This document shows positions 41,849 through 50,439 of a DNA stretch of 64,000 nucleotides, piece by piece (the stretch's first letter is position 1; each line of letters begins with the position of its first letter). A model generated the notes under the pieces. It searched no databases and was not told the origin of the DNA. It saw only the letters and a program-made list of their open reading frames with translations. This stretch comes from Arthrobacter sp. Leaf141 (GTDB lineage: Bacteria; Actinomycetota; Actinomycetes; Actinomycetales; Micrococcaceae). The stretch spans positions 698,317-762,316 of the forward strand of contig NZ_LMOL01000005.1 in NCBI RefSeq assembly GCF_001424565.1, read 5' to 3'. The translations under genes and the position numbers were made by a program.

Positions 41849-42964
41849 ATGGCCAATATTGATTTTTCCGCTGAAATCCGCGCGCTACGCGGCACCTACA
41901 CCTCCATCGAACGCGTCACCGATGTTGAGGCACTGAAGGAAGACATCGCCGAACTGAGCGAGCGGGCAGGCGAGCCCAACCTTTGGGATGACCCGGCGGC
42001 GGCCCAGAAAATCACCTCAAGGCTCTCCCACCGCCAGTCCGAACTGGAGCGCCTCACCAGCCTGGAATCCCGGATCGACGACCTTGAGGTCCTGGTGGAA
42101 CTCGGCCAGGACGAGGGCGACGCCGACTCCATGGGCGAAGCAGCCACGGAGCTGGAATCCATCCGAAAAGCCCTCAAGGACCTCGAGGTGGTCACCCTGC
42201 TGTCCGGCGAATACGATGAGCGGGAAGCCGTGGTCTCCATCCGGGCAGGCGCCGGCGGCGTGGATGCCGCGGACTTCGCCGAGATGCTGATGCGCATGTA
42301 CCTTCGCTGGGCCGAACGCCACGGTTACCCCACCACGGTGATGGACACGTCCTACGCCGAAGAAGCCGGCCTGAAATCCGCCACGTTCGAGGTTAAGGCC
42401 CCCTACGCGTTCGGCACCCTCAGCGTTGAAGCCGGAACCCACCGCCTGGTCCGCATCAGCCCGTTCGACAACCAGGGCCGGCGCCAGACGTCCTTCGCCG
42501 CCGTCGAGGTCATTCCGCTGATCGAACAGACGGACTCCATCGAGATCCCGGACAACGAAATCCGCGTTGACGTCTTCCGTTCGTCGGGCCCGGGCGGTCA
42601 GTCGGTCAACACCACCGACTCGGCAGTACGCCTCACGCACCTTCCCACCGGAACGGTCGTCTCCATGCAGAACGAAAAGTCGCAGCTCCAGAACCGCGCC
42701 GCCGCCATGCGCGTGCTCCAGTCCCGGCTGCTGCTGCTGAAAAAGGAGCAGGAAGACGCCGAAAAGAAGGCCTTCGCCGGCGACGTCAAAGCCTCCTGGG
42801 GCGACCAGATGCGGTCCTACGTCCTGAACCCCTACCAAATGGTCAAGGACCTCCGCACCGAACACGAAGTGGGCAACACCTCGGCCGTGTTCGATGGCGA
42901 GATCGACGACTTCATCGACGCCGGCATCCGCTGGCGCACCGATAACCGCAACGCCGAAAAGTAA
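41849..42964 (+). CDS. prfB: Peptide chain release factor 2
   Basis: A 371-residue class I release factor that ends translation at UGA and UAA. The codon-recognition segment SPF ([14 protein letters not shown]) and the catalytic GGQ at 249-251 ([10 protein letters not shown]) are present. The reading frame is continuous from the ATG at 41849, so the programmed +1 frameshift of E. coli prfB is absent, as usual in actinobacteria. ftsE follows 168 bases downstream. Confidence 0.96.
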   Translation: MANIDFSAEIRALRGTYTSIERVTDVEALKEDIAELSERAGEPNLWDDPAAAQKITSRLSHRQSELERLTSLESRIDDLEVLVELGQDEGDADSMGEAATELESIRKALKDLEVVTLLSGEYDEREAVVSIRAGAGGVDAADFAEMLMRMYLRWAERHGYPTTVMDTSYAEEAGLKSATFEVKAPYAFGTLSVEAGTHRLVRISPFDNQGRRQTSFAAVEVIPLIEQTDSIEIPDNEIRVDVFRSSGPGGQSVNTTDSAVRLTHLPTGTVVSMQNEKSQLQNRAAAMRVLQSRLLLLKKEQEDAEKKAFAGDVKASWGDQMRSYVLNPYQMVKDLRTEHEVGNTSAVFDGEIDDFIDAGIRWRTDNRNAEK

Positions 42965-43132
42965 ACCCCGCGGCGGCGGCCTTGCCGACACGCCATCGGC
43001 AAAAAGCATGTGATGCCGGCAACCCTGCGTATAGTCGAGGGGCCGGGGCCCTAATTCCCCCAAACGAAAACCCGTGCACCGGCTGCAGACTGGGCTGCAA
43101 GTCTCAGCCATGCCTGCAGGGTACTTAGGGCC

Positions 43133-43909
43133 ATGATCCGATTCGAAAATGTCACCAAGGTCTACGACCAGACAGCCAGGCCTGCGCTGGACGCCGTCAA
43201 CCTTGAGATTGACCGCGGCGAATTCGCCTTCCTCGTGGGCGCATCCGGCTCCGGAAAATCCACCTTCCTGCGCCTTGTGCTCAAGGAGGACCGGGCGTCC
43301 TCCGGTGCGGTGTACGTCGCCGGCCAGAACGTCGCCAAGATTTCCAGTTGGCGGGTGCCGCGCCTGCGCCGCGGCATCGGCGTTGTCTTCCAGGACTTCC
43401 GCCTCCTGCCCCAGAAAAACGTCTTCGCCAACGTGGCCTTCGCCATGCAGGTCATCGGCCGAAGCCGCAGCGTCATCCGGGACACCGTCCCCGAGGTCTT
43501 GAAGACCGTGGGCCTGGAAGGTAAAGAGCACCGCATGCCGCACGAGCTTTCCGGCGGTGAGCAGCAGCGCGTGGCCATTGCCCGCGCCGTGGTCAACCGG
43601 CCCGGCATCCTGCTGGCTGATGAGCCCACCGGAAACCTCGACCCCACCACATCCATGGGCATCATGGGCATCCTGGACAAGATCAACCAGAACGGCACCA
43701 CCGTGGTGATGGCCACGCACGACGACGACATCGTCAACGAGATGCGCAAACGGGTGGTGGAACTCAAGAACGGCGTGGTTATCCGCGACGAGGCCAAGGC
43801 CCTTTACACGTCCATGATTCCCGTGGTGGGCCAGTCCCGCCGGCTCAAGGATGCCAGTGGTCGGGAAACCCCGGACGAGGCGCCCGGGGAAAGCGGGGCA
43901 CAGCGATGA
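43133..43909 (+). CDS. ftsE: Cell division ATP-binding protein FtsE
   Basis: A 258-residue ABC ATPase. Walker [10 protein letters not shown] (36-44), Q-loop VFQDFRLLP, signature [15 protein letters not shown], Walker [14 protein letters not shown] and the switch His in [10 protein letters not shown] are all present. With FtsX it forms a membrane complex that activates a peptidoglycan hydrolase at the division site. The stop overlaps the ftsX ATG by four bases. The C-terminal 35 residues are an actinobacterial extension. Confidence 0.96.
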   Translation: MIRFENVTKVYDQTARPALDAVNLEIDRGEFAFLVGASGSGKSTFLRLVLKEDRASSGAVYVAGQNVAKISSWRVPRLRRGIGVVFQDFRLLPQKNVFANVAFAMQVIGRSRSVIRDTVPEVLKTVGLEGKEHRMPHELSGGEQQRVAIARAVVNRPGILLADEPTGNLDPTTSMGIMGILDKINQNGTTVVMATHDDDIVNEMRKRVVELKNGVVIRDEAKALYTSMIPVVGQSRRLKDASGRETPDEAPGESGAQR

Positions 43910-44820
43910 GGCTCGCATTCATCCTCAGCGAGATCGGCAGCGGCCTGCGCCGCAACGTCTCCATGGTGGTCTCGGTCATCCTGGTCACCTTTGTCTCCCT
44001 CACGTTTGTGGGCGCGGCCGGCATGTTGCAGATGCAGATCAACCAGATGAAGGGCTACTGGTACGACAAGGTCCAGGTCGCCGTTTTCCTCTGCAGTGAC
44101 GGCTCGACGGCGGCCAGTTGCGCAGGCGGTCCGGTCACCCCGGAGCAGCAGGACAGCCTGAACACCCTGCTGGAATCCCCGGCGGTGGGCCAGTACATCA
44201 ACGACTTCGCGTTCGAATCCCGCGAGGAAGCGTACGACCACTTCAAGAACCAGTTCTCCAACTCGCCCATCGTGGACTCCGTCACGCCGGACCAGCTGCC
44301 GGCGTCCTTCCGGATCAACATGAAGGACCCGGAAAAATACCAGATCATCAGCGAGACCTTCTCTTCCCAGGCAGGCGTGGAAACGGTCATTGACCAACGA
44401 CAACTGCTGGAACGCCTGTTTTCCGTCATGAACGGAGCCTCCCTGGTGGCCGTCAGCATCGCCGGCGTGATGATCGTCTGCGCCATCCTGTTGATCGCCA
44501 CCACCATCCGGCTCTCAGCGTTCAGCAGGCGCCGGGAGACGGGGATCATGCGCCTGGTGGGCGCCTCCAAGACGGTGATCCAGCTGCCGTTCATCCTCGA
44601 AGGGGTGATCGCCGCCGTCATCGGCGCCGCCCTGGCCTCAGCCACGTTGTGGGCCGTGGCGCGTTTCTTCCTGGGCGACTTCATGGCCCAGCAGTACCCT
44701 GACACGGCGTTCATTTCCGCCGGACAGACCCTCATCCTGGCGCCGGCGCTGCTGTTGCTGGGTGCTTGTTTGGCAGGAATTTCGTCCCTCTTGACCCTTC
44801 GCAGATACTTGCGCGTCTAG
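43906..44820 (+). CDS. ftsX: Cell division protein FtsX
   Basis: A 304-residue protein with four membrane helices: one N-terminal (about 22-45), a large outside loop (46-180, with a [13 protein letters not shown] disulfide candidate), then three at about 185-210, 235-260 and 275-297. The FtsX signature [20 protein letters not shown] lies between helices two and three. It couples ATP hydrolysis by FtsE to wall hydrolases outside. The downstream M23 gene starts 27 bases later and is a probable partner. Confidence 0.95.
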   Translation: MRLAFILSEIGSGLRRNVSMVVSVILVTFVSLTFVGAAGMLQMQINQMKGYWYDKVQVAVFLCSDGSTAASCAGGPVTPEQQDSLNTLLESPAVGQYINDFAFESREEAYDHFKNQFSNSPIVDSVTPDQLPASFRINMKDPEKYQIISETFSSQAGVETVIDQRQLLERLFSVMNGASLVAVSIAGVMIVCAILLIATTIRLSAFSRRRETGIMRLVGASKTVIQLPFILEGVIAAVIGAALASATLWAVARFFLGDFMAQQYPDTAFISAGQTLILAPALLLLGACLAGISSLLTLRRYLRV

Positions 44821-44847
44821 GCTGTGCAAACCAACCAAGGAATGCTT

Positions 44848-46275
44848 ATGAACGTCATGGCTCAACCTCCCCACGGCCGCCGGTCCACCCGGAGCCGCCA
44901 GGCCGCACGCCGGTCCGGCCTCATCAGTGGCCTCCTCGCCGTCGTGCTCGCCGCCGGGCTGGCGTCCTCCGGGCCTGCCGCCATGGCCGACGAGCTCGAG
45001 GACCAGCAGGCAGCGCTGCAGGCCGAAGCTGCACGCGTCCAGCAGTCCCTGGAGTTCGTTGATTCGCGCATCGCCAAGGCCGCCGGCGATCTGGTGCTGT
45101 ACCAGGGCCAGTTGCCCGGCGCCCAGCAGGCACTCCTTGAAGCGCAGGGCCGCGTGGCAGGTGCCGTCAAGGAAGTGGAGGCGCTCTCCGCCCGCGTGGA
45201 CATGGCCCAGCAGAACAAGGCCAAGATCACGCAGCAGATGGAGTCGGACAAGCAGAAGATCACCGACACGAAAAAGCTGATCGGCCAGATCGCCACCCAG
45301 GCCTACAAGTCGGGCGGCGTGCCGTCCAACCTGTCGCTCTTCTTCGGTTCCAACACCGGCAGCAGCCTGACGGAAACCATGGACCTCGCGGACCAGGCAA
45401 TGCGCAGCCAGAACGCCGCCATGGATAAGCTCACCCAGCAGAACGCCACCAACGTCAACTCCCAGGCCCGGCTGCAGGCCGTGGAAGCGGAGATCAAGGA
45501 ACTCAAGGCCAAGGCCGATGCGGCCCTCGAACGCGAAAAGGCCTTCCGGGACGAGGCCGCAGCCAAAAAGGCCCAGGTGGATCAGCTGATCGCAGACACC
45601 ACCCGCCTCGACGCCGAACTTCAGGCCGCCAAGCCCGGCATCCAGTCCCAGCTGGCCAGCGTCCAGGCCAGCCAGAACGCAGTGGCCGCTGAAATCGAGG
45701 AACGCGACCGCAAACTGCGTGAAGCGTGGGAAGCCGAGCAGCGCCGGATCGCCGAGGCAGCCGCTGCCGCCGCAGCCGCCGCCGCAGCGGCAGCGAACCG
45801 CCCCGCCCCGCCGGTGGAAACGTTTGTGCCGCCTGTTGGGTCGCCGTCGGCCTTTGGCCTGCGCCACCCCTTCGCGTCCAGCGTCCCCATCACCTCCGGC
45901 TTCGGCTACCGCAGCACCCCGCCCGGCAGCATCGATTTCTACGGCACCGGTGGCTACATGCACACCGGCATCGACTTCGGTGCCCCCTGCGGCACGCCGG
46001 TGTACGCGGCTGCGGCCGGCGAAGTCTTCAGCTCAGGTTGGAACTCGGCCGACGGCGGTGGCTGGCGGGTCAAGATCTCCCACGGCCTGATGCAGGGCAA
46101 CACGCTGAACACCATTTACTACCACAACTCCAGCATCGTGGTCTCGAACGGCCAGCGCGTCTCGCAGGGCCAGCTGATCGCTTATTCCGGCAGTACCGGC
46201 AATTCCACCGGCTGCCACGCGCACTTCGAAACCTGGGTGAACGGCCAGGCGATGGATCCGATGCGGCTGCTTTAG
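44848..46275 (+). CDS. Secreted coiled-coil M23 (LytM) peptidase, FtsEX partner
   Basis: A 475-residue exported protein. Signal peptide (about 1-47), long coiled coil (about 48-300, rich in Gln, Ala, Glu and Lys), an Ala-rich linker, and a C-terminal M23 domain (about 345-470) with MHTGIDFGAP and HAHFETWVNG, the zinc ligands of active LytM peptidases. The shape is like EnvC, the FtsEX-controlled amidase activator, but here the metal ligands are kept, so it may itself cut peptidoglycan. The ATG at 44848 is preferred because AAGGA is six bases upstream; GTG at 44824 is the alternative. Confidence 0.9.
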   Translation: MNVMAQPPHGRRSTRSRQAARRSGLISGLLAVVLAAGLASSGPAAMADELEDQQAALQAEAARVQQSLEFVDSRIAKAAGDLVLYQGQLPGAQQALLEAQGRVAGAVKEVEALSARVDMAQQNKAKITQQMESDKQKITDTKKLIGQIATQAYKSGGVPSNLSLFFGSNTGSSLTETMDLADQAMRSQNAAMDKLTQQNATNVNSQARLQAVEAEIKELKAKADAALEREKAFRDEAAAKKAQVDQLIADTTRLDAELQAAKPGIQSQLASVQASQNAVAAEIEERDRKLREAWEAEQRRIAEAAAAAAAAAAAAANRPAPPVETFVPPVGSPSAFGLRHPFASSVPITSGFGYRSTPPGSIDFYGTGGYMHTGIDFGAPCGTPVYAAAAGEVFSSGWNSADGGGWRVKISHGLMQGNTLNTIYYHNSSIVVSNGQRVSQGQLIAYSGSTGNSTGCHAHFETWVNGQAMDPMRLL

Positions 46276-46351
46276 GCCCTGCCGTAGACTTGTATGATCC
46301 CGCGCCGGCTGGCCGGGGCAACAACCGAGACTGATATTGAGGAGCTTTCCC

Positions 46352-46825
46352 GTGCCCAAAGAAAGTGGCCGTAAAGTGGTGGCCACCAACCGCAAGGCCC
46401 GGCATGATTACCACGTGCTGGATACCTACGAGGCCGGCATCGCGCTGATGGGGACAGAAGTGAAATCTCTGCGCGAGGGCCACGCCTCAATGGTGGACGG
46501 ATTCTGCACCTTCTACAACGACGAGCTGTGGATGGAAGCCATCCACATCCCGGAGTACAACCAGGGCAGCTGGACCAACCACGCTGCCCGCCGCCGCCGG
46601 AAGCTGCTGCTGCACCGCGAAGAACTGACCAAGATCTCGCACAAGATCAGGGAAACCGGCTACACAATCGTCCCGCTCCAGCTCTACTTTGTGGACGGCC
46701 GGGCCAAAGTGGAGATCGGGGTGGCCCGCGGCAAGCGCGAGTACGACAAGCGCCAGACGCTCCGCGAGCAGCAGGACACCCGTGAGGCCCAGCGGGAGAT
46801 GCGGGAGCGCAACCGCCGCCGCTAG
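46352..46825 (+). CDS. smpB: SsrA-binding protein
   Basis: A 157-residue tmRNA-binding protein. Motifs: ATNRKARHDYHVLDTYEAGI, GTEVKSLREGHAS, GYTIVPLQLYFVDGRAKVEI, and the basic tail GKREYDKRQTLREQQ with its helix that enters the ribosome A-site channel. GTG at 46352 follows TGAGGAG at 46338-46344. It works with the tmRNA encoded 73 bases downstream and is closed by its own hairpin terminator. Confidence 0.96.
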   Translation: MPKESGRKVVATNRKARHDYHVLDTYEAGIALMGTEVKSLREGHASMVDGFCTFYNDELWMEAIHIPEYNQGSWTNHAARRRRKLLLHREELTKISHKIRETGYTIVPLQLYFVDGRAKVEIGVARGKREYDKRQTLREQQDTREAQREMRERNRRR

Positions 46826-46862
46826 GAATGAAACCGGCGGATCATGCGTTAGTATAGGTAGT

Positions 46863-46885
46863 CCGGTGGGCTTGCCCACCGGTTT
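46863..46885 (+). terminator. Terminator of smpB
   Basis: CCGGTGGG (46863-46870), loop CTTG, CCCACCGG (46875-46882), then TTTGATAA. It isolates smpB from ssrA. Confidence 0.8.
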
Positions 46886-46898
46886 GATAACAAAATAC

Positions 46899-47265
46899 GG
46901 GGATGATCGGTTTCGACGATGTTAGTCGCGACAGGTGAAGCGGGCCGAGGATGCAGAATTATCTCGTAAACGCTGTCTGCAAAACAATAATCGCCAATTC
47001 AAAACGCGATGACTTTGCTCTTGCTGCCTAAGCAGTAAGACCAGTCCGTCAGCCCGAGGTTGCTATTGCCCCGGATGCTGGCGTCATTTAGATAGCCACT
47101 GCTGTTTGCCCCCGTCATCGGGGTAAACGGGACACTTTGATGACTGGGCCCGGATCGGCCAGCTGTTTGCAGCATGGCCGGGGCCGAGAAAGTCCGACGC
47201 AAACTGCGCCCGGAGAAGCCCTGACAACACGACATCGGACGGGGGTTCAATTCCCCCCATCTCCA
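46899..47265 (+). ncRNA. ssrA: tmRNA (SsrA)
   Basis: Transfer-messenger RNA for ribosome rescue. The 5' end GGGGATGATCGGTTTCGACG is the family signature; the 5' GGGGAUG pairs with CATCTCC at 47258-47264, and the T-arm GGGGGTTCAATTCCCCC is directly before it. The tag frame runs 46993-47031 and reads ANSKRDDFALAA-stop, of the usual actinobacterial type. The 3' CCA is not encoded (the genome has ACAT after the stem), so it must be added. A strong terminator follows. Confidence 0.95.
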
Positions 47266-47286
47266 CATTTTGCTGTGCCGCGAGGC

Positions 47287-47328
47287 AACGCAGTACGGCC
47301 CGGACTCTTGTCCGGGCCGTACTGCGTT
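47287..47328. terminator. Bidirectional terminator after ssrA
   Basis: Perfect 18-bp stem (47287-47304 with 47311-47328) and 6-base loop CTCTTG, between tmRNA and the convergent small gene at 47343. Confidence 0.85.
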
Positions 47329-47342
47329 AACCAGGCTGACCC

Positions 47343-47477
47343 TCAGCGCTTCTTAAGGTGCGCCACGGGGTCCGGCGCACCGTCCAGGGGAGTCCTGGTT
47401 TTCTTCTCGGCGCGCTTTTGTTTAATGGTTTTAACCGGCTTTTTGGTTATGTGCCGGTGTGGTGACTTGTCAGGCAT
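47343..47477 (-). CDS. Small basic protein of unknown function (44 aa)
   Basis: A 44-residue, strongly basic protein, MPDKSPHRHITKKPVKTIKQ and so on to HLKKR. It has an ideal ribosome site (GAGGGAG six bases before ATG 47477) and compact borders, with the ssrA terminator directly downstream. No family recognised; the composition suggests nucleic acid or ribosome contact, which is a guess. Confidence 0.65.
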   Translation of the reverse strand: MPDKSPHRHITKKPVKTIKQKRAEKKTRTPLDGAPDPVAHLKKR

Positions 47478-47560
47478 GGCGGGCTCCCTCGGCGAATCGG
47501 GACACCACGTGCCCCTCCTCGTAAAATACGCCTGTTTGCCGCGGAAGGAAATGCCCTGGG

Positions 47561-47929
47561 TCAGGCCGGTGCCTGGACGTCCACCACACCAACAAAGCGT
47601 GTTCCGACGCCGTCGAATTCGGTCCTGACGAAGCCCGCGGGCCGCTCCGGGACCTCCTGCTTGGTATGGTGTTCGCAGGCCACAAAACTGAAGTCCGGCC
47701 ACCATTTTTTCGGCCGGGCCGCTTCCTCATAGCCGCAGACAGTGCACTCCAGGTGCACCCAGACCGGACGCTTGCCGGTGCGGTTTGCGCGGGACTGCAC
47801 CAGCCACGGGGGAGGGGCGTCCAGGATCGCCCCCAGCTCCGCTTCGCTCATCCATTTGGGCAGGCCATGGCGCTGTGCCATTTCCAGGGGTATTTCGAGG
47901 GCAATTGCCGCGTCACGTCTGCTGATCAT
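47561..47929 (-). CDS. Conserved hypothetical protein with CxxC
   Basis: A 122-residue soluble protein. An N-terminal helical part (MISRRDAAIALEIPLEMAQR, HGLPKWMSEAELGAIL) is followed by ECTVCGYEE and ACEHH, which could bind one zinc ion, and a beta-rich end. Start ATG at 47929 is preferred over an upstream TTG at 47938. The gene stands alone between two minus-strand genes; I do not recognise a function. Confidence 0.68.
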   Translation of the reverse strand: MISRRDAAIALEIPLEMAQRHGLPKWMSEAELGAILDAPPPWLVQSRANRTGKRPVWVHLECTVCGYEEAARPKKWWPDFSFVACEHHTKQEVPERPAGFVRTEFDGVGTRFVGVVDVQAPA

Positions 47930-47992
47930 CAGGTACAACTTTACGGGAGCCCACCAAATCAGTCCGGTCTGGTGGGATTGCCGGGCGTCCGG

Positions 47993-48385
47993 CTAGCCGG
48001 AAACGGCCATGCCGGCAGCGGCAGCCGCAACGCCCAGGGCCAGGTTGGCCGTCACGTTCACCGCGGCAGCCCCGTAACGGGCTTCGCTGATCAGGCGCAC
48101 CGTAGCGGTGGTCCACGAGCTGAACGTGGTCAGGCCGCCGGCCAGGCCGGTGGCCAGGGCGGTCTGCCACTCACCGGCCAGTCCCAGTCCGCCGGTCACC
48201 CCCGCGGCGGCTCCGATCACAAAACAGCCCACCACGTTGACCAGCAGGGTTGCCCAGGGCCAGTGCCGCGCGCCATTACCCGCTTCCGCCTGGCGGGCCG
48301 CCTGCTGGGCGAACCAGCTGTCTGCCGCGAACCGGAGGAGGGCCCCGGCTACCCCGAACAAGCCCACCAACAGCGCGGCGGTCAT
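47993..48385 (-). CDS. crcB: Fluoride channel CrcB (second subunit)
   Basis: A 130-residue four-helix Fluc protein exporting fluoride. It has the GALLRF start, PWATLLVNVVGCFVIGAA with the key Asn, and the GLAGGLTTFSSWTTATV segment that holds the phenylalanine/threonine track and central sodium site. The ATGA overlap (48382-48385) with the upstream copy suggests a heterodimer, as in other Gram-positives with paired genes. Confidence 0.92.
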   Translation of the reverse strand: MTAALLVGLFGVAGALLRFAADSWFAQQAARQAEAGNGARHWPWATLLVNVVGCFVIGAAAGVTGGLGLAGEWQTALATGLAGGLTTFSSWTTATVRLISEARYGAAAVNVTANLALGVAAAAAGMAVSG

Positions 48386-48801
48386 GGCTGCTCGTTCCGG
48401 GTCGGGGACGCCACTTTGCCGAGCTGCCAGCCTGCACCCGCGGCGGCCAGGCCCAGCACCAGGGAAAGGGCCAGGTACGCCGCCCACACCACATGCGCGC
48501 CGGACTGCGCCAGCCGGTCCACGGCGAAAATTACAGCGGAGAAGGTGGTGAAAGAGCCCAGCAGGCCCGGTCCCAGCCCTGCCCGCAGCCAGAAGGGAGT
48601 ATGCGGGCGGTTCAGCCAGAAAGTGGTCAAGGCAGCCAGGAGGAAGCTGCCGCACACGTTGATTCCGAGCGTGGCCCAGGGGACACCGTCCGGAACATCA
48701 GGGAAGGCGAGGCCGAGGCCGTACCGCAGCTCGCTGCCCACCAATCCGCCCACAGCCACCGCCAGCCATGCCGGCGCCGCAGGCATACCGGGGCGGCTCA
48801 T
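48382..48801 (-). CDS. crcB: Fluoride channel CrcB (first subunit)
   Basis: A 139-residue Fluc subunit with four membrane helices: AVAVGGLVGSELRYGLGL, PWATLGINVCGSFLLAALTT, and GLLGSFTTFSAVIFAVD, carrying the same family motifs as its partner gene. It comes first in the pair. No fluoride riboswitch was recognised in the short leader (48802-48849). Confidence 0.92.
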   Translation of the reverse strand: MSRPGMPAAPAWLAVAVGGLVGSELRYGLGLAFPDVPDGVPWATLGINVCGSFLLAALTTFWLNRPHTPFWLRAGLGPGLLGSFTTFSAVIFAVDRLAQSGAHVVWAAYLALSLVLGLAAAGAGWQLGKVASPTRNEQP

Positions 48802-48849
48802 GCGGGGGCGGTGCCGCGCAACAGCCCCTGGCGCGGTCCGTGCGTCACG

Positions 48850-49563
48850 TCAGCTGCCCACCAGGAGGCAACCTTGGTGCGTTTGCTCGCTGTGCACCCA
48901 GAGCGCCGAGGTGATTTCGTCAGCGAGGTCAAACTCACGGCTGTTCCCAACGCCACCGATCCGGACCACCAGGGCACCGCCGAACGGCCGGCGGCCCACC
49001 ACCTCCACTTCGGCGTCCAGGTCGATCCGCTCGGCGGCCAGGTACCGCAACAATTCAGGGTTATCGTCACTGATCCGGGTGATTCTGCCGGTGTGGCCCT
49101 CATCCAGCCCGGAAAGCAGGTGGGCGGCAGGCATCAGCACCTCACCGGACGCCGTGGGAATGGGGTCGCCGTGCGGATCGCGGCGGGGATCGCCCAGTTG
49201 GGCGGCGACGCGTTCGATGAAGGTGTCCGAGACGGCGTGCTCCAGCAGTTCGGCTTCGTCGTGGACCTCGTCCCAGCTGTAGTCCAGCTGCTGGACCAGG
49301 TACGTCTCAATCAGCCGGTGGCGGCGGACCATGGCCAGGGCCAGGCGCAGGCCCGGGCCCGTCAAGGTAATGGCGCTGTAGGGCTTGTGGTCAACGAGGC
49401 CCTGGTCCTTGAGCTTGCGGACCATCTCCGAGACGGAGGAGTTGGCCACACCCAGGCGCTGGGCCAGCTGCGAGGAGGTGATGGGTTTGTCCTGCCACTC
49501 GGTAAACGAGTAGATGACCTTGACGTAGTCCTCGATCGAGGAGGAGGGCGCGCTGGTCTTCAC
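48850..49563 (-). CDS. DtxR/MntR-family metal-dependent regulator
   Basis: A 237-residue repressor. N-terminal winged helix (about 5-70: SIEDYVKVIYSFTEWQD, SQLAQRLGVANSSVSEMVRK), metal-binding and dimerisation domain (75-140: MVRRHRLIETYL, HDEAELLEHAVSD), and a C-terminal SH3/FeoA-like domain (about 160-235). Members respond to iron (IdeR) or manganese (MntR); the sequence alone does not settle which. GTG at 49563 gives the usual start MKTSAPSSSIEDY; the frame stays open to 49605. Confidence 0.9.
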   Translation of the reverse strand: MKTSAPSSSIEDYVKVIYSFTEWQDKPITSSQLAQRLGVANSSVSEMVRKLKDQGLVDHKPYSAITLTGPGLRLALAMVRRHRLIETYLVQQLDYSWDEVHDEAELLEHAVSDTFIERVAAQLGDPRRDPHGDPIPTASGEVLMPAAHLLSGLDEGHTGRITRISDDNPELLRYLAAERIDLDAEVEVVGRRPFGGALVVRIGGVGNSREFDLADEITSALWVHSEQTHQGCLLVGS

Positions 49564-49611
49564 AGCATCAAGCTTACCGGGTACTGCACCGCCGCTGGCC
49601 GGCAACGAGAT

Positions 49612-50370
49612 TCACGCCGCCGTGGCCCGCCATGCCAGGGTCAGGTAGGGCAGGTCGATGATTTCGCCGTCCCGGTGGCCAAGATGCTCATGCAGGTACC
49701 AGTCCAGGTTGGCCAGCACCTTGGCGCGGGTGGGTTCGGAGGCCCTGAGATAGTAGCTGCGCGTTTTGGTGAGCTCCATCAGGCCCGTGGTGGTTACAGG
49801 GTCCTGCCACCGGGTCACGTACCCCTCAAGGCCTTGGAATTCAGGCCCGACGGCGGGCCGGTGGCCAGGCTTGTAGACGTCGCCCGCGTGCATGATCCGG
49901 GACAGCCGGTGGACCCAGGGAACGGAGGTGTCCAGCTGGTTCCAGACCAGCCCCAGCGTGCCGCCCGGGCGAAGGACCCGGGCGAGCTCCGTGCTGGCCG
50001 CAGCTGCGTCGCACCAGTGCCAGGCCTGGGCCACGGTGACGACGTCGAACGCCGCCGCCGGCAGGCCGGTGGCCTCTGCGGTGCCCAGGACAGCCGTGGC
50101 ACGTGGATAGTGCTCAGCCAGCTGTTCCAGCATGTCCGCGGACGGGTCCACTGCGGTGACGGCCAGTCCTTTGGCCAGGAGCAGTGCGGTGAATTTGCCG
50201 GTGCCGGCGCCGACGTCCAAAACCTCACCGGCCGTTGCGGGCACCAGCCAGTCCGCGGCTGCCGCCGGGTAGCCCGGCCGGACCTGCTGGTAATGCTCGC
50301 CGCCGTCCTGGAAGCTTTGGCCCAGCTCCTGGCGCCGGTTGTGTTCCAGCTTGGGGCCACCCCGGACCAC
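49612..50370 (-). CDS. Class I SAM-dependent methyltransferase
   Basis: A 252-residue methyltransferase of the Methyltransf_11 type. Motif I is LDVGAGTGKFT (51-61), acidic motif II end TAVDPSADML, motif III FDVVTVAQAWHW, and RVLRPGGTLGLVWNQ. Substrate unknown. It starts with GTG at 50370, 69 bases after the class V aminotransferase gene, on the same strand. Possible read-through from the SAM riboswitch unit upstream is noted, since both genes handle SAM or sulfur. Confidence 0.88.
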   Translation of the reverse strand: MVRGGPKLEHNRRQELGQSFQDGGEHYQQVRPGYPAAAADWLVPATAGEVLDVGAGTGKFTALLLAKGLAVTAVDPSADMLEQLAEHYPRATAVLGTAEATGLPAAAFDVVTVAQAWHWCDAAAASTELARVLRPGGTLGLVWNQLDTSVPWVHRLSRIMHAGDVYKPGHRPAVGPEFQGLEGYVTRWQDPVTTTGLMELTKTRSYYLRASEPTRAKVLANLDWYLHEHLGHRDGEIIDLPYLTLAWRATAA

Positions 50371-50439
50371 GCGCGGCCTCCTTCAGTAGATGTCTCTCCT
50401 GAATTTACCGCATGGACCCCGCCGGGGCGGCCCGGCGGT

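Noticed and set aside
42982..43002. Hairpin TTGCCGA/TCGGCAA after prfB as terminator
   Set aside because: Stem of seven bases followed by A residues rather than T on the plus strand; no support as a terminator.
42017..43918. 633-codon open frame on the minus strand
   Set aside because: Antisense to prfB and ftsE, both certain; no ribosome site or recognisable domain.
44638..45963. 441-codon open frame on the minus strand
   Set aside because: Antisense to ftsX and the M23 peptidase; sequence is low-complexity Gly/His/Leu without motifs.
48802..48849. Fluoride riboswitch before the crcB pair
   Set aside because: The leader is too short and lacks the conserved fluoride aptamer core.
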